The position numbers were made by a program, and so were the translations under genes. From 62-47 sp051954235 (lineage in GTDB: Bacteria; Pseudomonadota; Alphaproteobacteria; Rhizobiales; Xanthobacteraceae), in NCBI GenBank assembly GCA_051954235.1, contig JBQCHY010000060.1, forward strand, positions 3,410 to 67,409: a DNA stretch of 64,000 nt. The letters are read 5' to 3'. This document shows, in pieces, positions 48,688 through 58,243 of this stretch. The notes beneath the pieces are model-generated. The model ran no database searches. It saw only the letters and a list, made by a program, of their open reading frames with translations, and was not told where the DNA came from. Each line of letters begins with the position of its first letter. Positions within the stretch are counted from its first letter, which is position 1.

Positions 48688-49944
48688 ATGGCTGAGATTC
48701 CGCAGTTCACGCGCCGGCGCCTGTTGCAATCGGCAGGCGGGCTGGCGCTGGCGTCCACCGTCGCTGCGCCGTCGGTGCTGCTGGCGCAATCGTCCGATGT
48801 CATCCGCGTCGGCCACCTGACGCCGCGCACCGGCTTCCTCGGGCCGCTCGGCGAATATGCCGTGATGGCCATCGATCTCGCGGTCGAGGAGATCAACGCC
48901 AAGGGCGGCGTGATGGGCCGCAAGGTCGAGTTGCTGAAGGAAGACTCGGTCAATCCGCAGACCGCTTCCACCAAGGCGGAACGCATGATCGAGCGCGACA
49001 AGGTCGCCTGCATCATCGGCGAGATTTCCTCGGCCTCGTGCCTCACCATCGCGCAGGTGGCCCAGCGCAACAAGACGCTGTTCATCAACACCGGCGGCAA
49101 CTCCGACGCGCTGCGCGGCTCGGACTGCAAGCGCTACATGTTCCATGTCGAGTCGCAGAACTCGATGTATGTGAAGACGGCGGGCCGCGCCTTCCTGCGC
49201 GATGGGCTCGTGAAGGGCAAGAAGTGGTACTCGCTGACGGCGGACTACGCCTTCGGCCACGACCTCCTGAAAGTGTCGAAGCGTTTCATGCAGGCCAACG
49301 GCGGCGATTTCGCCGGCGACGATCTGGTGCCGACCGACGCCGCTGACTTCTCGTCGTATCTCTTGAAGATCCGCGACGCCAAGCCGGACCTCGTGGTGAT
49401 CAACCTTGCCGGCAACCAGATCACCAATTTCCTCAAGCAGTATGCCGAGTTTGGCCTGAAATTCCCTGTCGGCGGTTTCGGCTTCGATACCGCGCTGGCG
49501 TGGGCGGCGGGCAAGGGCAACTTCGTCGGCACCTGGCCGGTGGTGTGGCATCATCTGATCGACACCGCGGGCACCAAGGCCTTTGTCGGCGCCTTCACCA
49601 AGAAATACAACAAGCCGCCGGAGAACCAGGCGTGGGGCGACTACATCGCCATGAAGATCGTGGCGCAGACCATCAACGACCTGAAGTCGCTGGAATCGCC
49701 GAAGATCATCGAGCACTTCGAGAAGGGTGCGAAGTTCGATCTGTTGAAGACGCGCGAAGGCTACTTCCGCGCCTCGGATCACCAACTCATGCACGAGATG
49801 TATACGGTGACGGCGCTGCCCGCCGACAAGATCAAGAACCAATGGGACATCTTCACCTCCGGCGCTCCGGTGCCCGGCCCGGATGAAAGTCTCGAAGTGA
49901 TTGCAGCGACCAAGGAAGAGAACAGCTGCACATTCCCGACCTGA
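48688..49944 (+). CDS. Branched-chain-type ABC transporter substrate-binding protein
   Basis: 418 aa from the ATG at 48688 after AGGGAAGGG. A twin-arginine signal (FTRRRLLQSAGGLALASTVA, about 8-27) targets it to the periplasm. Type I binding-protein fold: IRVGHLTPRTGFLGPLGEYA near the N-terminus, NTGGNSDALRGSDCKRYMFH hinge region. First gene of the importer operon; the substrate may be an amide, carnitine-like or other acid, given the neighbouring enzymes (inference). Confidence 0.9.
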   Translation: MAEIPQFTRRRLLQSAGGLALASTVAAPSVLLAQSSDVIRVGHLTPRTGFLGPLGEYAVMAIDLAVEEINAKGGVMGRKVELLKEDSVNPQTASTKAERMIERDKVACIIGEISSASCLTIAQVAQRNKTLFINTGGNSDALRGSDCKRYMFHVESQNSMYVKTAGRAFLRDGLVKGKKWYSLTADYAFGHDLLKVSKRFMQANGGDFAGDDLVPTDAADFSSYLLKIRDAKPDLVVINLAGNQITNFLKQYAEFGLKFPVGGFGFDTALAWAAGKGNFVGTWPVVWHHLIDTAGTKAFVGAFTKKYNKPPENQAWGDYIAMKIVAQTINDLKSLESPKIIEHFEKGAKFDLLKTREGYFRASDHQLMHEMYTVTALPADKIKNQWDIFTSGAPVPGPDESLEVIAATKEENSCTFPT

Positions 49945-49965
49945 TCGGGAGACTTCTCCCTCTCT

Positions 49966-50006
49966 TCCCTCCCCCGCTTGCGGGGGAGGGTTAGGGTGGG
50001 GGGACC
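49966..50006. repeat. Family E repeat element (single hairpin)
   Basis: TCCCTCCCCCGCTTGCGGGG GAGGGTTAGGGTGGGGGGA, one hairpin of the family E unit found at 39759-39862, between the binding protein and permease genes. Confidence 0.75.
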
Positions 50007-50102
50007 TTGTTTGTTGAACTTAGCCGGCTCACGCCCGGTTTCGTTCATTGCTCGCGCCTTCTCCGGCGCGCTTGTCATCCCGTCGCAGCCGAGGGCCTTG
50101 CC

Positions 50103-50981
50103 GTGTCCATGCTTCTGATGCAGCAGATCCTCAACGGATTGCTCGACGGCGTCTATTATCTCCTGATCGCGCTCGGGTTGTCGCTGATCTTCTCGCTCGG
50201 CGGCATCGTCAATCTGGCGCACGGCGCGTTCTTCGCGATCGGTGCGTATCTCACTCTGGTGATTTCGCCCTATCTCGGCTTCGACGGCGCGCTGGTGTTG
50301 TCGCCGGTGCTGGTGGCGCTGCTCGGCATCGTCATCGAGCGCACGCTGTTTCGCCGCTTCTATCGCTCCGATCCGATCCTGTCGCTATTGCTCACCTTCG
50401 GCCTCGCCATGGTGGCGGAGCAGGCGTTGCGCATGATCTTTGGCGCGCCGCCGCTGTCGTATTCGATCCCGCCCGCGTTGCGCGGGCAGGTGGCGATCGG
50501 CAGCTTCATCTATTCGTTCTATCGCGTGGTGCTGATCGGCATCGCGGTCGCCTGCGTCGCCGGGCTCTGGTTCCTGTTGCAGAAGACGCCGTTCGGCCGC
50601 GTGGTGCGCGCCGGCGTGCAGAACCCGGACATGGTCGGCGCGCTCGGCATTTCGTTGCAGCCTTACATGGCGGCGGTCGCGGCGCTCGGCATCGGGCTCG
50701 CAGGCCTCGCCGGCGTGCTGCTGGCGCCGATCTACGCGGTGCATCCGGCGATGGGCAACGAGATCATCACGCCGGCCTTCGTCGTGGTGGTGATCGGCGG
50801 GCTCGGCTCGTTCTGGGGCGTCGTGGTGGCGGCGCTGCTGGTCGGGCTGGTGAAGGGCGTGATGGTCGGCATCGGCTATTCGGCGGCGTCCACCGCCGCG
50901 ATCTATCTGCTGATGCTGCTGGTGCTGCTGTTCCGGCCGCGCGGCTTGTTCGGCGAACGCATGACGCGGCTGGAGCAATAG
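50103..50981 (+). CDS. Branched-chain-type ABC transporter permease (LivH family)
   Basis: 292 aa from a GTG at 50103 with GAGGG at 7-nt spacing; ATG at 50109 is also possible. Eight hydrophobic helices with the LivH motif GLSLIFSLGGIVNLAHGAFF (about 23-42) and the conserved EAA-like region in the later half. One of two permeases of the importer; the second is fused to the ATPases at 50985. Confidence 0.92.
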   Translation: MSMLLMQQILNGLLDGVYYLLIALGLSLIFSLGGIVNLAHGAFFAIGAYLTLVISPYLGFDGALVLSPVLVALLGIVIERTLFRRFYRSDPILSLLLTFGLAMVAEQALRMIFGAPPLSYSIPPALRGQVAIGSFIYSFYRVVLIGIAVACVAGLWFLLQKTPFGRVVRAGVQNPDMVGALGISLQPYMAAVAALGIGLAGLAGVLLAPIYAVHPAMGNEIITPAFVVVVIGGLGSFWGVVVAALLVGLVKGVMVGIGYSAASTAAIYLLMLLVLLFRPRGLFGERMTRLEQ

Positions 50982-50984
50982 GCC

Positions 50985-53504
50985 ATGCGACAGTTGTTTC
51001 CCGCGCCGCTCGTCGCCGCCTTCGTCAGCCTCATCGTGTTGCCGCCGGTGCTGCTGGCGCTCGGCCTCACCATGACGTCCGCCACCGAGGTGGTGGTGTT
51101 CGCCATGGCCTGCATGGCGCTCAACATTCTCGTCGGCACCACCGGCCTCGTCTCGTTCGGCCACGGCGCGTGGTTCGGCCTCGCGGCTTACGCGGCGGCG
51201 CTGCTTCAACGCGATCTGATGCCGGGCTCGTTCGTGGGTCCGGTGATCGGCGGCGTCATCATTGTGGCGCTGATCGCAGCACCCTTCGGCTATCTGTTCC
51301 TGCGCCGTCGCGGCGTCTATTTCGCGCTGTTGACACTGGCGCTGGCGGCGATGCTCTACGTCGTCGCGTTCCGCTGGACCGACGTGACCGGCGGCGAGAA
51401 CGGACTCGGCGGCATCACGCGGCCGACATGGTTCGGTATCGATTTCGAATCCTCCACCAACTATTACTGGCTGGTGGCGGCCATCGCCTTCGTCGTGCTG
51501 ATCGTGCTGTGGCGCTTCCACAATTCCACCGTCGGTTCGGTGCTGGTGGCAATCCGCGAGAACGAGCAGCGCGCGCGCTTCCTCGGTTATCCCGTCAACA
51601 ACTACAAGCTCGCGGCCTTCGTGTTGTCGGCCTCGATCACCGGCCTCGCCGGCATTCTGCTGCTCTACAAGAATCGCATGACGTCCGCCGATCCGATCAA
51701 CGTCGCCTTCTCCGGCGAGTTGCTGGCGATGGTGGTGATCGGCGGCATGCGCAGTTTCATCGGCCCGGCCATCGGCGCGCTGTTCTACGTGCTGTTTCGT
51801 GAGTTTCTTTCGATCTACACCGAGAACTGGCTGTTCTGGCTCGGGCTGATCTTTGTCGCCTTCGTGGTGTTCTCGCCCACCGGCCTCGTCGGCGTGTGGG
51901 AGCGCGCCACCGCGCCGTTCCGCAAGAAGGTGGTGGAAGACGCCGCGATGTCGGCGCGCAAGATCGAGGCGCTGCCGCTGCCGGACTTTTTGCGCCCGAC
52001 CGCGCACGTCGACGGCGCGGTGCTGGCCGCCGACAACATCGTCAAGAGTTTCGGCGGCATCAAGGCGGTGCAGGGCGTCGATATCGCAGTCGCGGATCGC
52101 ACTTTGCATGCGCTGATCGGCCCGAATGGCGCCGGCAAGACCTCCGCCTTCAATCTGCTGTCGGGCATGTTCGCGCCGGATAGCGGCGCGGTGACTTTGC
52201 TGGGAAAGCCGATCGCGGGCCGCACGCCGGAAGCCATCGCCAGCGCCGGTATCGGCCGTTCGTTCCAGATCACCAACCTGTTTCCGGCCTTGAGCGTCGG
52301 CGAAAACATTCGCCTCGCGGTGCAGGGCCGCCATCCGCGCCGCTTCGATCCGTGGACCGACGCGCTCTCCATCGCCGACATCAATCGCGAGACCGATGCG
52401 GTGATCCGCTATCTCGGCCTCGCCGGCATCGAGCGCGCGGAAGCCGGCGCGCTGTCCTACGGCGGACAACGGTTGTTGGACATGGGCGTCGCACTCGCCA
52501 CCGCGCCACGCGTGCTGCTGCTCGACGAACCGCTGGCGGGCTTGGCGGCCGCCGAACGCGAACGCATCGGCGCCATCATCAAGCGCATCTCCTCCGATCT
52601 GCCGGTGCTGCTGGTCGAACACGACATCGACCGCGTGTTTCAACTGGCCGACCGCATCACCGTGATGAACGAAGGCCGCGTGCTGCTCGACGGCACGGTG
52701 GAGGACGCGCGCGGCAGCGCCAGGGTGCAGGAGGTCTATATCGGCTCGGGCGCGGCGGCGGTGGCGGCGAAGCCGCGCGAGGCTGCGGCAACGCCGGAGC
52801 CGCTGCTGGAGGTCTCGAACGTCGATACCTTCTACGGCAAGAGCCACATCCTCAACGACGTCGGCTTCACGTTGCATCATAACGAGATCATCGCGCTGCT
52901 CGGCCGCAACGGTGCCGGCAAATCGACGCTCCTGAAAACGCTGATCGGCATCGCGCCGGCGGCGAACGGTTCGATCAAGCTCGCGGGTCACGACCTCGCC
53001 GGGCGACCATCGGCCGAGTGCGCGCGGCTCGGCATCGGTTACGTGCCGCAGGGGCGCGGGCTGTTCGCCGGCATGAGCGTCGCGCAGAACCTCGAACTCG
53101 GCGGCCTCAAGCGGCAGACAGGCCACGGCATCCACTGGACGCGCGAACGCATCTACGATTATTTCCCGCGCATCCGCGAACGGCTCGACAGCCCGGCGGA
53201 TTATCTCTCCGGCGGCGAGCAGCAGATGGTGGCGGTGGCGCGCGCGCTCTCCGGCGACGTCCGCGTGCTGCTGCTCGACGAGCCATTTGAAGGCTTGGCA
53301 CCGGCCGTGGTCGAACAATTGTTCGAAACCTTCGACCGGTTGCGCAAGGAAGTCGCGATCATTATCGTCGACCATCATCTCGATCTCGCGCTGGCTTTGT
53401 CGGACACCACCGTCGCGCTGGAGCGCGGCCGGGTGATTCATCAGGGACCGTCGCGCGCGCTCCGCGACGACCTCGACCTGCGCCGCAAGGTGCTGTGGCT
53501 GTGA
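50985..53504 (+). CDS. Fused LivM-LivG-LivF: branched-chain-type ABC permease with two ATPase domains
   Basis: 839 aa in one uninterrupted frame. LivM permease about 1-315 (NILVGTTGLVSFGHGAWFGL motif), LivG-type ATPase about 345-590 (Walker A GPNGAGKTS about 379, signature ALSYGGQRLLDM, Walker B VLLLDEPLAG), LivF-type ATPase about 610-835 (Walker A GRNGAGKST about 640, signature LSGGEQQMV, Walker B VLLLDEPFEG). In most bacteria these are three separate genes; here one chain contains them, so it would need two copies or partner with LivH to make the usual heteromer. Both ATPase sites look intact. Confidence 0.93.
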   Translation: MRQLFPAPLVAAFVSLIVLPPVLLALGLTMTSATEVVVFAMACMALNILVGTTGLVSFGHGAWFGLAAYAAALLQRDLMPGSFVGPVIGGVIIVALIAAPFGYLFLRRRGVYFALLTLALAAMLYVVAFRWTDVTGGENGLGGITRPTWFGIDFESSTNYYWLVAAIAFVVLIVLWRFHNSTVGSVLVAIRENEQRARFLGYPVNNYKLAAFVLSASITGLAGILLLYKNRMTSADPINVAFSGELLAMVVIGGMRSFIGPAIGALFYVLFREFLSIYTENWLFWLGLIFVAFVVFSPTGLVGVWERATAPFRKKVVEDAAMSARKIEALPLPDFLRPTAHVDGAVLAADNIVKSFGGIKAVQGVDIAVADRTLHALIGPNGAGKTSAFNLLSGMFAPDSGAVTLLGKPIAGRTPEAIASAGIGRSFQITNLFPALSVGENIRLAVQGRHPRRFDPWTDALSIADINRETDAVIRYLGLAGIERAEAGALSYGGQRLLDMGVALATAPRVLLLDEPLAGLAAAERERIGAIIKRISSDLPVLLVEHDIDRVFQLADRITVMNEGRVLLDGTVEDARGSARVQEVYIGSGAAAVAAKPREAAATPEPLLEVSNVDTFYGKSHILNDVGFTLHHNEIIALLGRNGAGKSTLLKTLIGIAPAANGSIKLAGHDLAGRPSAECARLGIGYVPQGRGLFAGMSVAQNLELGGLKRQTGHGIHWTRERIYDYFPRIRERLDSPADYLSGGEQQMVAVARALSGDVRVLLLDEPFEGLAPAVVEQLFETFDRLRKEVAIIIVDHHLDLALALSDTTVALERGRVIHQGPSRALRDDLDLRRKVLWL

Positions 53505-53580
53505 AATGCGGCGAGACGAAATCATTTCCTGATTTCAGCGGATCACGACGATGATGTTTGCGGCGACCTCCCCACTTTCG

Positions 53581-53703
53581 TCATGGCCGGGCATAGCCGT
53601 TCGAAGAACGGCGTCGCTTCGCTCGCCTATGTCCCGGCCATCCACGTCTTCCTTTGCCGGAGTCGTCAAGACGTGGATGCCCGGCACAAGGCCGGGCATG
53701 ACG
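53581..53703. repeat. Palindromic intergenic repeat, family A, long subtype
   Basis: Same as the 4761 copy, with the extra inner hairpin CATAGCCGTTCGAAGAACGG ... GCCTATG. Between the transporter stop and the dehydrogenase gene. Confidence 0.88.
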
Positions 53704-53754
53704 ATGAGAGACATGTAGTGTATCCAACTCAACTCATGCAGGACGTGTCTTAGT

Positions 53755-54702
53755 ATGTCGGACCAGAAAACTGTCGCCATCGTCGGAACGGGCCTGATCG
53801 GCTGCGCCTGGGCCGCGATTTTCGCGCGCGCCGAATGGCAGGTGCGGCTGACCGATCCGCACGCGCCGACGCTCGACGCCGCAAAGCAACGCATCGCCGA
53901 CGAGTTGCGCGGACTGGCGCGGCATGGTCTGTGCGACGACCCCGAAGGCGCGGCGCAGCGGCTGACGGTGGCGCGCGATCTCGCGGACGCCGTCGCCGGC
54001 GTGACCTTCGTGCAGGAGAACGGCCCGGAGAAGATCGACGACAAGATCGCGATTTTCAAGGAACTCGATCGTCTCGCGCCGCCGGGCGCGATCCTCGCAT
54101 CCTCCACCTCCGCCATCGTTGCCTCGCGTTTCACGGAAAACCTGCCGGGCCGCGCGCGTTGTCTCGTCGGACACCCTGTGAATCCGCCGCATCTGGTGCC
54201 GCTGGTCGAATTGTGCGGCGCGCCGTGGACCTCTCCCGAGACCATCGTCCGCGCGCGCGAAATTTATCTCGCCATCGGCCAGGTGCCGGTGACGGTCAAT
54301 CGCGAGATCAACGGTTTCGTGCTGAACCGCTTGCAGGGCGCGCTGCTGGCGGAAGCGTTTCGTTTGGTCGGCGAAGGCTACGTTTCGGCGGAAGACCTCG
54401 ACCACACCGTGAAGAACGGCCTCGGCCTGCGCTGGTCGTTTCTCGGCCCGATGGAAACCATCGAACTCAACGCACCGGGCGGCATTGCCGATTACTGCGC
54501 GCGCTACACCGGTTTTTACAAGGAGCTGGCGGAAGGCGCGGCCGGCCCTTCAGTCTATGAAAGCCCGAACGTCGACCGGGTGATCGCGGCATGGCCGCAT
54601 CAGGCGACGCCCGGGCGTCTCGCGTCGCTGACGCGACGGCGCAACGAACGTCTTGCGGCGCTGGCTGCGCACAAGCAGAAACAAGCCGCGAGCGACGCAT
54701 GA
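53755..54702 (+). CDS. 3-hydroxyacyl-CoA dehydrogenase (L-carnitine dehydrogenase/lambda-crystallin type)
   Basis: 315 aa. Rossmann VAIVGTGLIGCAWAAIFARA (about 7-26), ENGPEKIDDKIAIFKELD, ASSTSAI and the family motif GHPVNPPHLVPLVELC (about 141-156). C-terminal all-helical dimer domain. Oxidises a beta-hydroxy acid or carnitine-like substrate with NAD. The BKACE gene follows after 40 bp, which fits carnitine/betaine-type beta-keto acid breakdown (inference). Confidence 0.88.
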   Translation: MSDQKTVAIVGTGLIGCAWAAIFARAEWQVRLTDPHAPTLDAAKQRIADELRGLARHGLCDDPEGAAQRLTVARDLADAVAGVTFVQENGPEKIDDKIAIFKELDRLAPPGAILASSTSAIVASRFTENLPGRARCLVGHPVNPPHLVPLVELCGAPWTSPETIVRAREIYLAIGQVPVTVNREINGFVLNRLQGALLAEAFRLVGEGYVSAEDLDHTVKNGLGLRWSFLGPMETIELNAPGGIADYCARYTGFYKELAEGAAGPSVYESPNVDRVIAAWPHQATPGRLASLTRRRNERLAALAAHKQKQAASDA

Positions 54703-54742
54703 GCGCGGTGCGTATCATTTCGATCAAGCAAGGAAGCCTGTC

Positions 54743-55666
54743 ATGAGTCGTAAAGTCATCATTACCTGCGCCGTTACCGGCGCGATCCACACGCCGTCGA
54801 TGTCGAAGGCCCTGCCGGTGACGCCGCAGGAGATCGCGGACGCCGCCATCGGTGCGGCGGAAGCGGGCGCCGCCATCGTGCATCTGCACGCGCGCAATGT
54901 CGAAACGGGGCAGCCGGACCAGTCGCCGGAAGCCTTCGCGCCGTTCCTGAAGATCATCAAGCAGCGCTCGAACTGCGTGGTGAATCTCACCACCGGCGGC
55001 TCGCCGACGATGATGGTGGAAGAGCGCGTGCGTCCCGCCGCTGTGTATCAGCCGGAAGTCGCCTCGCTCAACATGGGCTCGATGAACTTCGGCCTGTTCG
55101 GCATGCTCAACCGCTTCAATGATTTCAAGCACGACTGGGAGCGCAAGCACCTCGAGAACAAGGACATCGTATTCCGCAATACCTTCAAGGACATCGAGTT
55201 CGTGCTGCGCACGCTGTCGGAATCTGGCACGCGCTTCGAGTTCGAATGCTACGATACTGCGCATCTGCACAACCTCAATTACTTCCTGATGGAAGGTCTG
55301 GTGAAGCCGCCGCTGTTCGTGCAGACGGTGTTCGGCCTGCAAGGTGGCATCGGCGCGCATCCGGACGAGGTGCTGCACATGAAGCGCACCGCGGACCGGC
55401 TGTTCGGCGACAAGTATCGCTGGTCGGTGCTCGGCGCCGGCCGCAATCAACTGCCGATCGCGGCGATGGCGGCGGCGATGGGCGGCAACGTCCGCGTCGG
55501 CCTCGAGGATTCGCTGTGGGGCGGGCCGGGCCGTCTCGCGGAGTCGAATGCCGAACAGGTCCGCGCGGTGCGCAAGATCATCGAGGGGCTGGGGCTTGAG
55601 GTGGCGTCACCGGATGAGGCGCGTGAGATTTTGCATCTCAAGGGTGGCGATACGCTGAAGGTGTGA
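54743..55666 (+). CDS. BKACE (DUF849) beta-keto acid cleavage enzyme
   Basis: 307 aa from the ATG at 54743 with AAGGAAG upstream. Zinc-binding HLHAR (about 47-51), VNLTTGGSP and a TIM-barrel core; the family (3-keto-5-aminohexanoate cleavage enzyme and relatives) condenses a beta-keto acid with acetyl-CoA to give acetoacetate and a new CoA ester. With the dehydrogenase upstream it fits dehydrocarnitine or similar cleavage. Confidence 0.9.
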   Translation: MSRKVIITCAVTGAIHTPSMSKALPVTPQEIADAAIGAAEAGAAIVHLHARNVETGQPDQSPEAFAPFLKIIKQRSNCVVNLTTGGSPTMMVEERVRPAAVYQPEVASLNMGSMNFGLFGMLNRFNDFKHDWERKHLENKDIVFRNTFKDIEFVLRTLSESGTRFEFECYDTAHLHNLNYFLMEGLVKPPLFVQTVFGLQGGIGAHPDEVLHMKRTADRLFGDKYRWSVLGAGRNQLPIAAMAAAMGGNVRVGLEDSLWGGPGRLAESNAEQVRAVRKIIEGLGLEVASPDEAREILHLKGGDTLKV

Positions 55667-55726
55667 GGCGGGGTGCGATAGCGCCGCGTTGTTGACTTCA
55701 GTGTCCGACGTCAGCATTTCAACGCG

Positions 55727-55760
55727 TCATGGCCGGGCTTGTCCCGGCCATCCACGTTCT
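55727..55760. repeat. Half of a family A repeat
   Basis: TCATGGCCGGGCTTGTCCCG GCCATCCACGTTCT; the right arm is missing because a family B element follows directly. Confidence 0.8.
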
Positions 55761-55771
55761 TAAGCCCCTCC

Positions 55772-55856
55772 GTCATTGCGAGGAGCGTGAGCTCCGAAGC
55801 AATCCAGTTCTTGCTTTGCGGTTTTCTGGATTGCTTCGCTTCGCTCGCAATGACGG
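55772..55856. repeat. Palindromic intergenic repeat, family B, copy 4
   Basis: GTCATTGCGAGGAGCGTGAG CTCCGAAGCAATCCAG and CTGGATTGCTTCGCTTCGCT CGCAATGACGG. Confidence 0.88.
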
Positions 55857-55894
55857 AGAGGAATGGGATCGCAAAGCGCCTCACCAACCTCGGC

Positions 55895-56025
55895 GTTGTC
55901 CCCGCGTAGGCGGGGACCCATACGCCGTGTCGCTCGTGATGTGGAAAGCGATAGTGACTTTGGGCGGGTGGTTATCGTAATCACGCTCGCCAGGGAGTCT
56001 GGGTCCCCGCCTGCGCGGGGACGAC
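55895..56025. repeat. Palindromic intergenic repeat, family C, copy 4
   Basis: GTTGTCCCCGCGTAGGCGGG GACCCA and CTGGGTCCCCGCCTGCGCGG GGACGACG. Confidence 0.88.
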
Positions 56026-56065
56026 GTTTTTCGTGTTGCACGTCATCGCATCGACGTCGAACGCT

Positions 56066-56848
56066 TCACCCCCGCAATGCCGCCAGTGTCTGTTCCGGCT
56101 GCTCCAGCATCATCATGTGCCCCGCGCCCGGCAGCACCACGGTGCGGGCGTCGGATAGCGCGCCGGCGAGCGCCTTGCCGGATTTCAGCGGCGTCATCAT
56201 GTCGCGTTCGCCGAGGATCAGCGTCACCGGCACCTTCACCTTCGCGGCCGCCTCGAGCGCGCCCTGATAGGCGTTGCAGGCGGAGAGGTCGGTGAACAGC
56301 ACGTCGCGCGCGGCGGTCTTCAACACGCGCTGCGCGCCGCCGTGCATCCACAGGCCGGGCAGCGGGCAGCCGCCGAGTTCGGCGTGGAAGCCGAGGCCCC
56401 AGATCGACATCATGTCGATAGCGCCGGGGTCGTTGTCCTTGGCATTCTGCAACAGCTCGGGACCGACGGCCATCGCCGACGAGGTGCCGAGCAGGCTGAG
56501 CTTGGTCACCTTGTCGGGATGCCGCGCCGCGGTTTCGATGGCGATCAGCGAGCCCATCGAATGGCCGATCAGCCACGCATCCTTTGCCCCCGCAGCGGTG
56601 ATCAACGCCGCGGTCCAGTCGGCCAGCTCCGCGATACTGCCGAGCGGCTTGCCGCCGGAATGGCCGTGGCCCGGCAGGTCCGGCGCGAGCAGATTGTAGC
56701 CGTGATGCGCGAACCAGCGGCTGTGCAGCGACCATGTCGATGAGTCGAAACCCGCGCCGTGCAGCATCACCACGGTCGGTAACGCCGCGTCGAAGTCGCG
56801 TCCGCCGCAGGCGATGAAGGTGTCGATGCCGTTGACCTTGAGCTGCAT
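56066..56848 (-). CDS. Alpha/beta hydrolase
   Basis: 260 aa. Oxyanion HGAGFDSSTW, nucleophile elbow GHSMGSLIAI (Ser about 97), acid in LGERDMM and His in GAGHMMML near the C-terminus: a complete triad. MLHGAG-type proteins of this size are esterases/haloperoxidase-like hydrolases. It starts 3 bp after the stop of the PLP sulfhydrylase gene, so the two form an operon; substrate unknown. Confidence 0.87.
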   Translation of the reverse strand: MQLKVNGIDTFIACGGRDFDAALPTVVMLHGAGFDSSTWSLHSRWFAHHGYNLLAPDLPGHGHSGGKPLGSIAELADWTAALITAAGAKDAWLIGHSMGSLIAIETAARHPDKVTKLSLLGTSSAMAVGPELLQNAKDNDPGAIDMMSIWGLGFHAELGGCPLPGLWMHGGAQRVLKTAARDVLFTDLSACNAYQGALEAAAKVKVPVTLILGERDMMTPLKSGKALAGALSDARTVVLPGAGHMMMLEQPEQTLAALRG

Positions 56849-56851
56849 GGC

Positions 56852-58147
56852 TTAAACCTTCTGCGAAATGCGGAGCGCCTGGCCGAGATCGTCGAGGATA
56901 TCTTGCGCCGCCTCGATGCCGACCGACAGCCGCACCATTTCCTCGCCGATGCCGGCCGCTTTGAGCTGCTCGGCATCCATCTGCTGATGCGTGGTGCTGC
57001 CGGGATGGATCACCAAGGTCTTGGCGTCGCCGACATTGGCGAGATGGCTGATCATGCGCAGCGTTTCGAGGAATTTCTTGCCGGCGGCGCGGCCGCCCTT
57101 GATGCCGAACGAGATGATCGAGCCGGCGCCGCGCGGCAGCAAGGTCCTCGCCAGTTCGTAATCGGGGTGATTCTCCAGCGAGGGATGCAGCACCCAGTCC
57201 ACCGCCTTGTTGGCGGTGAGGAAATCCAGCACCGCCTTGGTGTTCGCCATGTGGCGGTCCATGCGCGGGCCGAGCGTCTCGATGCCTTGCAGGATCTGGA
57301 AGGCGTTGGTCGGCGACAGGCACGCGCCGAAATCGCGCAGGCCCTCGGTGCGCGCGCGCATCATGAAGGCGATCGGGCCGAACTGCTCGTCGAACACGAT
57401 GCCGTGGTAGCCGGCATAGGGTTCGGTCAGCACCGGGAATTTACCGGAGGCGCGCCAGTTGAAGCGGCCGCTGTCGACCAGCACGCCGCCGATGGCGATG
57501 CCGTGGCCGCCGAGCCATTTGGTCGCCGAGTTCATCACGATGTCGGCGCCGAGTTCGATCGGCCGGCTCAGATACGGCGTGGCGAAAGTGTTGTCGACCA
57601 GCAGCGGAATCTTCGCGTCATGGGCGATCTGCGCCACCTTCGGAATGTCCAGCACCTCCATGCCGGGATTGCCGATGGTTTCGCCGATCACCAGCCGCGT
57701 GTTGTCCTTGATCGCGGCGCGCATGCCGTCGTGGTCGCGCGGATTGACGAAGGTGGTGGTGATGCCGAAGCGCGGCAGCGTGTGGGTCAGGATGTTGATC
57801 GAGCCGCCATAGAGCGACGACGAGGCGACGATGTGTTCGCCGGCGCTCACCAAGGTTGCGATCGCGAGATGCAATGCCGCCATGCCGCTGGCGGTGCAGA
57901 CCGCGCCGACGCCGCCCTCCAGCGCCGCGATGCGCTCTTCCAGCACCGAGACGGTCGGGTTGGAGATGCGGGTGTAGATGTGGCCGGGGCGTTCGAGGTT
58001 GAACAGCGCCGCCGCATGGTCGGCGTCCTGGAACATGAAGGACGTGGTCTGATAGATCGGGACCGCGCGCGATCCGGTCACCGGGTCCGGATGCTGGCCG
58101 GCATAGAGGCTGAGGGTCTCGAAGGCGGGCGGTTTCGGTGCGGGCAT
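56852..58147 (-). CDS. O-acetylhomoserine sulfhydrylase-type PLP enzyme
   Basis: 431 aa, Cys/Met metabolism PLP family. IYQTTSFMFQD, YTRISNPTVSVLEERIAALE, VDNTFATPYLSRP and the PLP lysine in NSATKWLGGHG (about 206-216). The length and sequence favour O-acetylhomoserine aminocarboxypropyltransferase (metY-like), which makes homocysteine from O-acetylhomoserine and sulfide, but cystathionine synthases/lyases are related. Followed by a hydrolase 3 bp downstream. Confidence 0.9.
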   Translation of the reverse strand: MPAPKPPAFETLSLYAGQHPDPVTGSRAVPIYQTTSFMFQDADHAAALFNLERPGHIYTRISNPTVSVLEERIAALEGGVGAVCTASGMAALHLAIATLVSAGEHIVASSSLYGGSINILTHTLPRFGITTTFVNPRDHDGMRAAIKDNTRLVIGETIGNPGMEVLDIPKVAQIAHDAKIPLLVDNTFATPYLSRPIELGADIVMNSATKWLGGHGIAIGGVLVDSGRFNWRASGKFPVLTEPYAGYHGIVFDEQFGPIAFMMRARTEGLRDFGACLSPTNAFQILQGIETLGPRMDRHMANTKAVLDFLTANKAVDWVLHPSLENHPDYELARTLLPRGAGSIISFGIKGGRAAGKKFLETLRMISHLANVGDAKTLVIHPGSTTHQQMDAEQLKAAGIGEEMVRLSVGIEAAQDILDDLGQALRISQKV

Positions 58148-58243
58148 GTCGGCTCAACGTGCGATGAAAGGATCATCGCCTATGCCACATTTCGCCGGGG
58201 AATGTTAGGGCGTTGTCCGCCGGCGGAGGGACCCTCTCAGTCG

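Larger units (their letters stand above)
55667..56065. other. 399-bp stretch made of three repeat elements
   Basis: Holds a family A half-element (55727-55760), a family B copy (55772-55856) and a family C copy (55895-56025) side by side. No gene is supported. Confidence 0.7.

Noticed and set aside
50385..53525. A 1046-codon open frame antisense to the importer genes
   Set aside because: Same GC-bias artefact; the plus-strand permease and ATPases carry full motifs.
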